A stretch of 64,000 nucleotides of DNA, taken from the NCBI GenBank assembly GCA_029339505.1, contig JAQISU010000094.1, positions 6,892,001 to 6,956,000 of the forward strand. The letters are read 5' to 3'. Shown here piece after piece: positions 38,671-64,000 of this stretch; position 1 is the first letter of the stretch, and every line of letters starts with the position of its first letter. The position numbers and the translations under genes were made by a program. This DNA comes from Unio delphinus (taxonomy: Eukaryota; Mollusca; Bivalvia; Unionida; Unionidae). The notes beneath the pieces were generated by a model that was not told where the DNA came from, did no database searches, and was given only the letters and a program-made list of their open reading frames with translations.

Positions 38671-39538
38671 TAATGATTATATGTTATGTATATTTGACCT
38701 TAGTCCAGAATTAAGTTTATAGTGTACCTACCCAGTGACATTTATTTTGTAAACAACATACTACATAGTTAAAATTGTATCTATGTTTGCAGACTAAATA
38801 TTTCAATCGTTATTAATATGAACATACTTATCTTAATCTGAGCATAGCACATTGTAATTTCCCCATGAAAAACTGGTATATTTGATGCTTACCATGCTTT
38901 TTACAATGGTTTTAGTAACAGATTAGGTTTTGTGGAAAACTTCAAATTTTCTAGAAATGAACTTTTGCCCCTCGTCCTGGTTGTACTATTTAGAGTTTTG
39001 AATATCATCTTGTTTACTTTAGAAATTATTAATGTTTGCATTAATATCTTTAGCAGAATCAGTCTTATTGTTGTGTTCACTATTTCGTTTGAGTGGAATT
39101 ATTTATTTAAATTATTAATCACTGGAAATATAAAGTGCTCATCAATTATATTCTTGGACTGGAACATTAATTTGGAATTATAGTGAATTCAGACAAGAAC
39201 GTAATTGGATTATTAAATACTGCGATACATCAAAAGACTGTAAGTACATCATCACAATTCAGGCCATTGGCAATGAACGTATTCGAGACTACAGGCGCGT
39301 CAACACAACCAGTATTTGAATATATCTGGGATACTACTGTCATAAAGTTGGAATTTTATACAATTGGATATGTGATAAAACTTTAAGGATTATATGGGAT
39401 TACATTAACAAAAACTGTAAATTCTTTTTCAATTTTTACTTTGTATTTTAGGGAAATATATTATTTGTTGAATTTTACAACACATTGTTTTTCGTTTTTT
39501 TTTCTGTTACTTAGTTTAAGACTATAGAGTTGTAACAT
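38671..39538 (+). mobile_element. Possible old solo LTR of the gypsy-like family
   Basis: It begins tgttatgtatatttgacctt and ends gagttgtaaca, resembling tgttacgtatatttgatata and cacgtaaca of the solo LTR at 56827-57643. An internal stretch near 39090-39140 (cgtttgag, ggaattattt, gtgctcat) loosely matches that LTR at about 57290-57350. It has a similar length (about 870 bp) but no clear target duplication. The 83- and 67-codon frames inside it are not supported as genes. Confidence 0.28.
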
Positions 39539-39720
39539 TAGTCTACGAACCTAAATTGTGACAGCAGTCAGACAAGAAAACAATTCTACATGTTGCAAGC
39601 AGAAACATTGGTTAAATGAACATAACCTTACATTAAACCTATTTCAAAAACGTATTTGTTCAACCGCAACGTCTCGTTCGTTATCATCAAAGTCTGGAGT
39701 AGTGCAATGCCACGACACTC

Positions 39721-39726
39721 TTTATT
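39721..39726 (-). promoter_or_regulatory. Poly(A) signal of the - strand gene
   Basis: TTTATT on the + strand (AATAAA on the -), 89 nt beyond the stop codon at 39815. This fits 39815-40103 being the last exon. Confidence 0.55.
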
Positions 39727-39814
39727 TTTGTTTTATCTTGGGGGAGTGGATTCAACTAAATATTTCGTTATATTGAACCAAGTGTACTGATCTATTCCGC
39801 GTGAAGAAATTAAT

Positions 39815-61675
<21,861 letters not shown>

Positions 61676-61705
61676 CTGGAACAAAGAATGGTAACGTTAA
61701 ACATA

Positions 61706-61706
61706 C

Positions 61707-61786
<80 letters not shown>
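61706..61786. repeat. (GA)n microsatellite
   Basis: About 40 GA dinucleotides (CT on the - strand), 30 bp upstream of the exon at 61546 on the - strand, where they extend its pyrimidine tract. Confidence 0.95.
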
Positions 61787-61789
<3 letters not shown>

Positions 61790-62284
61790 GAGTGGTTGTG
61801 AAATAATTAAGTATGGGTTGATAGGGATACGTAGAAAGTGCATGCATCTGACCTAATACGTGCGCATATAAATAATTTCAACTCTTGTATAACGATAGCA
61901 CATTGAATCGATCGCAATATGTTTTGTAGCTTGTGACTAACAGAGTCAAAATAATAATGTGACCTTTGATTTTGAATATCAAGAATTTTACTTTTGATCA
62001 TAAAATTAGTAATGCGACATTTTAAGAATGCAAACTTTGATCTTAAGACCGAGTATTATTTCAATAATGTACATCCAGAAACTGTTCATATTAAAATGAA
62101 ATGAAAACTTAAAGCAAAAAATAAGCAAGGGGTTGGGTGGGTACTGAAACCATCTTTGATATTCTTTAGCAACAGCAAGATTTTCAAATTAGTTGCAGTG
62201 GTGGACTTACTCAGTGTCCACTTGTCACCTATTTTTTTTAAGACCACCAAGGCACCATAATAAGTTTGGTGGAAACCAGATTGA

Positions 62285-62480
62285 TATAACTCTTCTTAGG
62301 TTGCTTAGTGGTCTAAAACGCTCGAATTTACAAATCACTGACATCTCACCTCTTTCTTGTCTTAAGCTCGGCTAACGAGGGTATATGAGAAAGCTTGACA
62401 GGTGGTTCTTCTCGGGGTTTCCCGGTTTCTTCCTCCATAAAATATACTAGCTGCTATGCTAAACACATAACAACAACATC
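62285..62480 (+). mobile_element. tRNA-derived SINE, family 1, diverged copy
   Basis: The head ggttgcttagtggtctaaaa is followed by aaatcactgacatctcacct, cgagggtatatgagaaagct and tttcttcctccataaaatat. The B box is decayed. Confidence 0.75.
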
Positions 62481-62499
62481 AACGACATATGATTTTGGA

Positions 62500-63600
62500 A
62501 TAGCAACGATAATGGCTCAAATCTGATGATGAAATTAGGTCATCATGGTGGATGCTTTAATTTCATTATTAGGTTTGAACCATTTAAATTTATTACCAAC
62601 TTGACATCATGACATCATTATACGTCATTTGGTGATAAGACTATATCGATATGAGTAAGATAAGAAACATAGGAAAGGTAATGATAAGAAAAATGTTTCA
62701 AGAATCCCAACAGAAGTTGTATTGGCATCATTTTCATTTACCACCAACTAGACATCATAAGAAGTCTTTCAGTGAAAATCCAATGTTGATATGACCGTTT
62801 ATTCAGGAGGTTTTCAGAAGATTTTCAAGATGGCCAGTGTGCCAGGCATATGGTATAACGGTACCAATTGCGCAAGTCCATTTAGGAGGAGCTTATGATG
62901 TAGGGTCCATACCATTCAGAAATAAAGAACAACACAAGCTATGATTGGTGGATTATGTAAGAGTTGTACTTTCTGTTAGGCTTAAAAAAAGTTTAGCCTC
63001 TTGGCAACATGTGAATTTATGCTAATTCTTATATTGATCATATTTTGTATTTTTTATGATTTTTTGAAAATGTGATACACATGACTGAAAATAGGTATGT
63101 TGTGACTAGATAACTCATACCCCTGTCTAGTTCCAGCAGAGTTATCTCTCTTAAATGCAATGGAGTACCTGGTTTTGTCATCATCAAATTGACAATCTAA
63201 CATTGTTCTCTATAACAGTGTGTGAGATGCACGCTAAATTAGGATAGAAAATATGTTTATCTCTCCAAATATTAGCATTGAGGTCTATGGAAAAACAATT
63301 GGTACCGTGATACCATATTGAATGTCTGAATGGCACCATTAGGTCTCACTGGACACCATAGAAAGCTTAGTAGTAACGTCCCTATGTTGATACGACCATT
63401 CATGTATGAGACGTAGTGATAAGAAAACTTTCATGAAAACCGCCATTGTGTTCATATTGGACATGGGATCGACACCATTTTCATTTATGATCAACTATAT
63501 TCAAATTATGTCATCTGGTGAAAATTCCATTGCATTATTAATTTTTTATTCAAAAGGTATAACCAACATTTCAAAGATGGCGTTATAGTGGTCATAATGG
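62500..63600. repeat. Diverged low-copy repeat, no gene
   Basis: About three blocks share the order catcattttcatttaccacc, gtcatttggtgaaaattcca, tgatacgaccattcat and tcaaagatgg (near 62560-62660, 62725-62835 and 63470-63585). Units are roughly 100-150 bp and poorly conserved. No reading frame is supported. Confidence 0.4.
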
Positions 63601-63659
63601 TCAATGTGTGAGATAAAAGGAACAAGTCATGTACACAGTTTGGTCAACGTGTGCAATAC

Positions 63660-63735
63660 GCGCGCGAACGCGTGTGTGTATGTATGTAGGTAGGTATGTA
63701 AGTAGGTAGATAGGTATGTATATAAGTAGGTACGT
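63660..63735. repeat. Imperfect (TAGG/TATG)n stretch
   Basis: Tetranucleotide-like tagg, tatg and taag units, preceded by cgcgcgaacgcgtgtgtg. Confidence 0.75.
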
Positions 63736-63848
63736 ATTTGTTAATTAGACAAAATTACTGAGGCTACACATAAAAGGCTGCATGCAATCTTCTCCTCCAA
63801 TTCCTGTACTCATCTAAATCTACATTACACATTTAACATGTTGAGGAT

Positions 63849-63850
63849 GG

Positions 63851-63928
<78 letters not shown>
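63849..63928. repeat. (TG)n-(GA)n compound microsatellite
   Basis: About 31 TG dinucleotides followed by about 9 GA. Confidence 0.95.
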
Positions 63929-64000
63929 TTAGGATTTTTAACGCAGCTTTAACACTTTTTCAGTCATATCTCTACGATGTCTGCAGTGAGGCAGTTTATA

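Noticed and set aside
38932..39386. Two adjoining + frames of 83 and 67 codons as a membrane protein gene
   Set aside because: No splice or start context; the interval resembles an old LTR.
61854..61941. Extra upstream exon of the - strand Cys gene
   Set aside because: A stretch with two Cys lies between a possible acceptor and a weak gtcaga donor, but its exit phase does not fit the next exon.

Overview
The window is AT-rich animal nuclear DNA, most likely from a mollusc (bivalve-like) or another marine lophotrochozoan. The evidence is large spliced genes with GT-AG introns, very dense (TA)n and (CT)n microsatellites, tRNA-derived SINEs, hAT MITEs, Penelope-like, CR1/Jockey-type and Ty3/gypsy-type elements. 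There are no bacterial-style genes or operons. The taxon is an inference from this repeat and gene mix.

Left half, + strand, 4024-34930: the membrane and cytoplasmic part of a receptor-type (particulate) guanylate cyclase of the natriuretic-peptide-receptor / Gyc76C class. Sixteen exons join in one unbroken frame (2297 nt, about 764 residues): transmembrane helix, kinase-homology pseudokinase, dimerisation helix, class III cyclase catalytic domain and a Ser/Thr-rich tail. The ligand-binding exons must lie left of the window. A second 3' exon at 34837-34930, in the same phase and followed at once by AATAAA, implies an alternative short basic tail. The introns hold several minisatellites (41, 33, 31 and about 31 bp units). 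Three of these stop just before an exon, and one has the real splice acceptor as its last unit. The introns also hold a decayed virus-like (Polinton/adintovirus-like?) element at 6.36-9.40 kb, an LTR relic at 11.2 kb, a Penelope-like retroelement at 24.3-25.7 kb and tRNA-derived SINEs.

Middle, 35-39.7 kb: no gene is recognised. It holds scattered repeats and perhaps an old LTR.

Right half, - strand, 61675 down to 39815: a second spliced gene, open at its 5' side. Nine exons join in frame and encode helical cysteine-bearing modules, each made of two exons, then a Thr-rich stalk, another module and a polar tail, with a poly(A) signal after the stop. The family is not recognised. A 153-nt intron near the 3' end is itself open in frame and hydrophobic. 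The introns of this gene carry a decayed non-LTR retrotransposon (49.4-52.4 kb, +), a long inverted repeat from a Penelope-like terminus (53.1-53.4 kb), a gypsy-like element with integrase before reverse transcriptase (53.6-55.8 kb, +), a second LINE on the - strand (60.5-55.9 kb) split by an 817-bp solo LTR, and SINE/MITE copies.

The last about 2 kb (62-64 kb) holds a SINE relic, diverged low-copy repeats and a (TG)n tract, with no supported gene. The two host genes have no visible functional link. The + strand gene makes cGMP in response to a ligand; the - strand gene encodes a likely extracellular or membrane protein.
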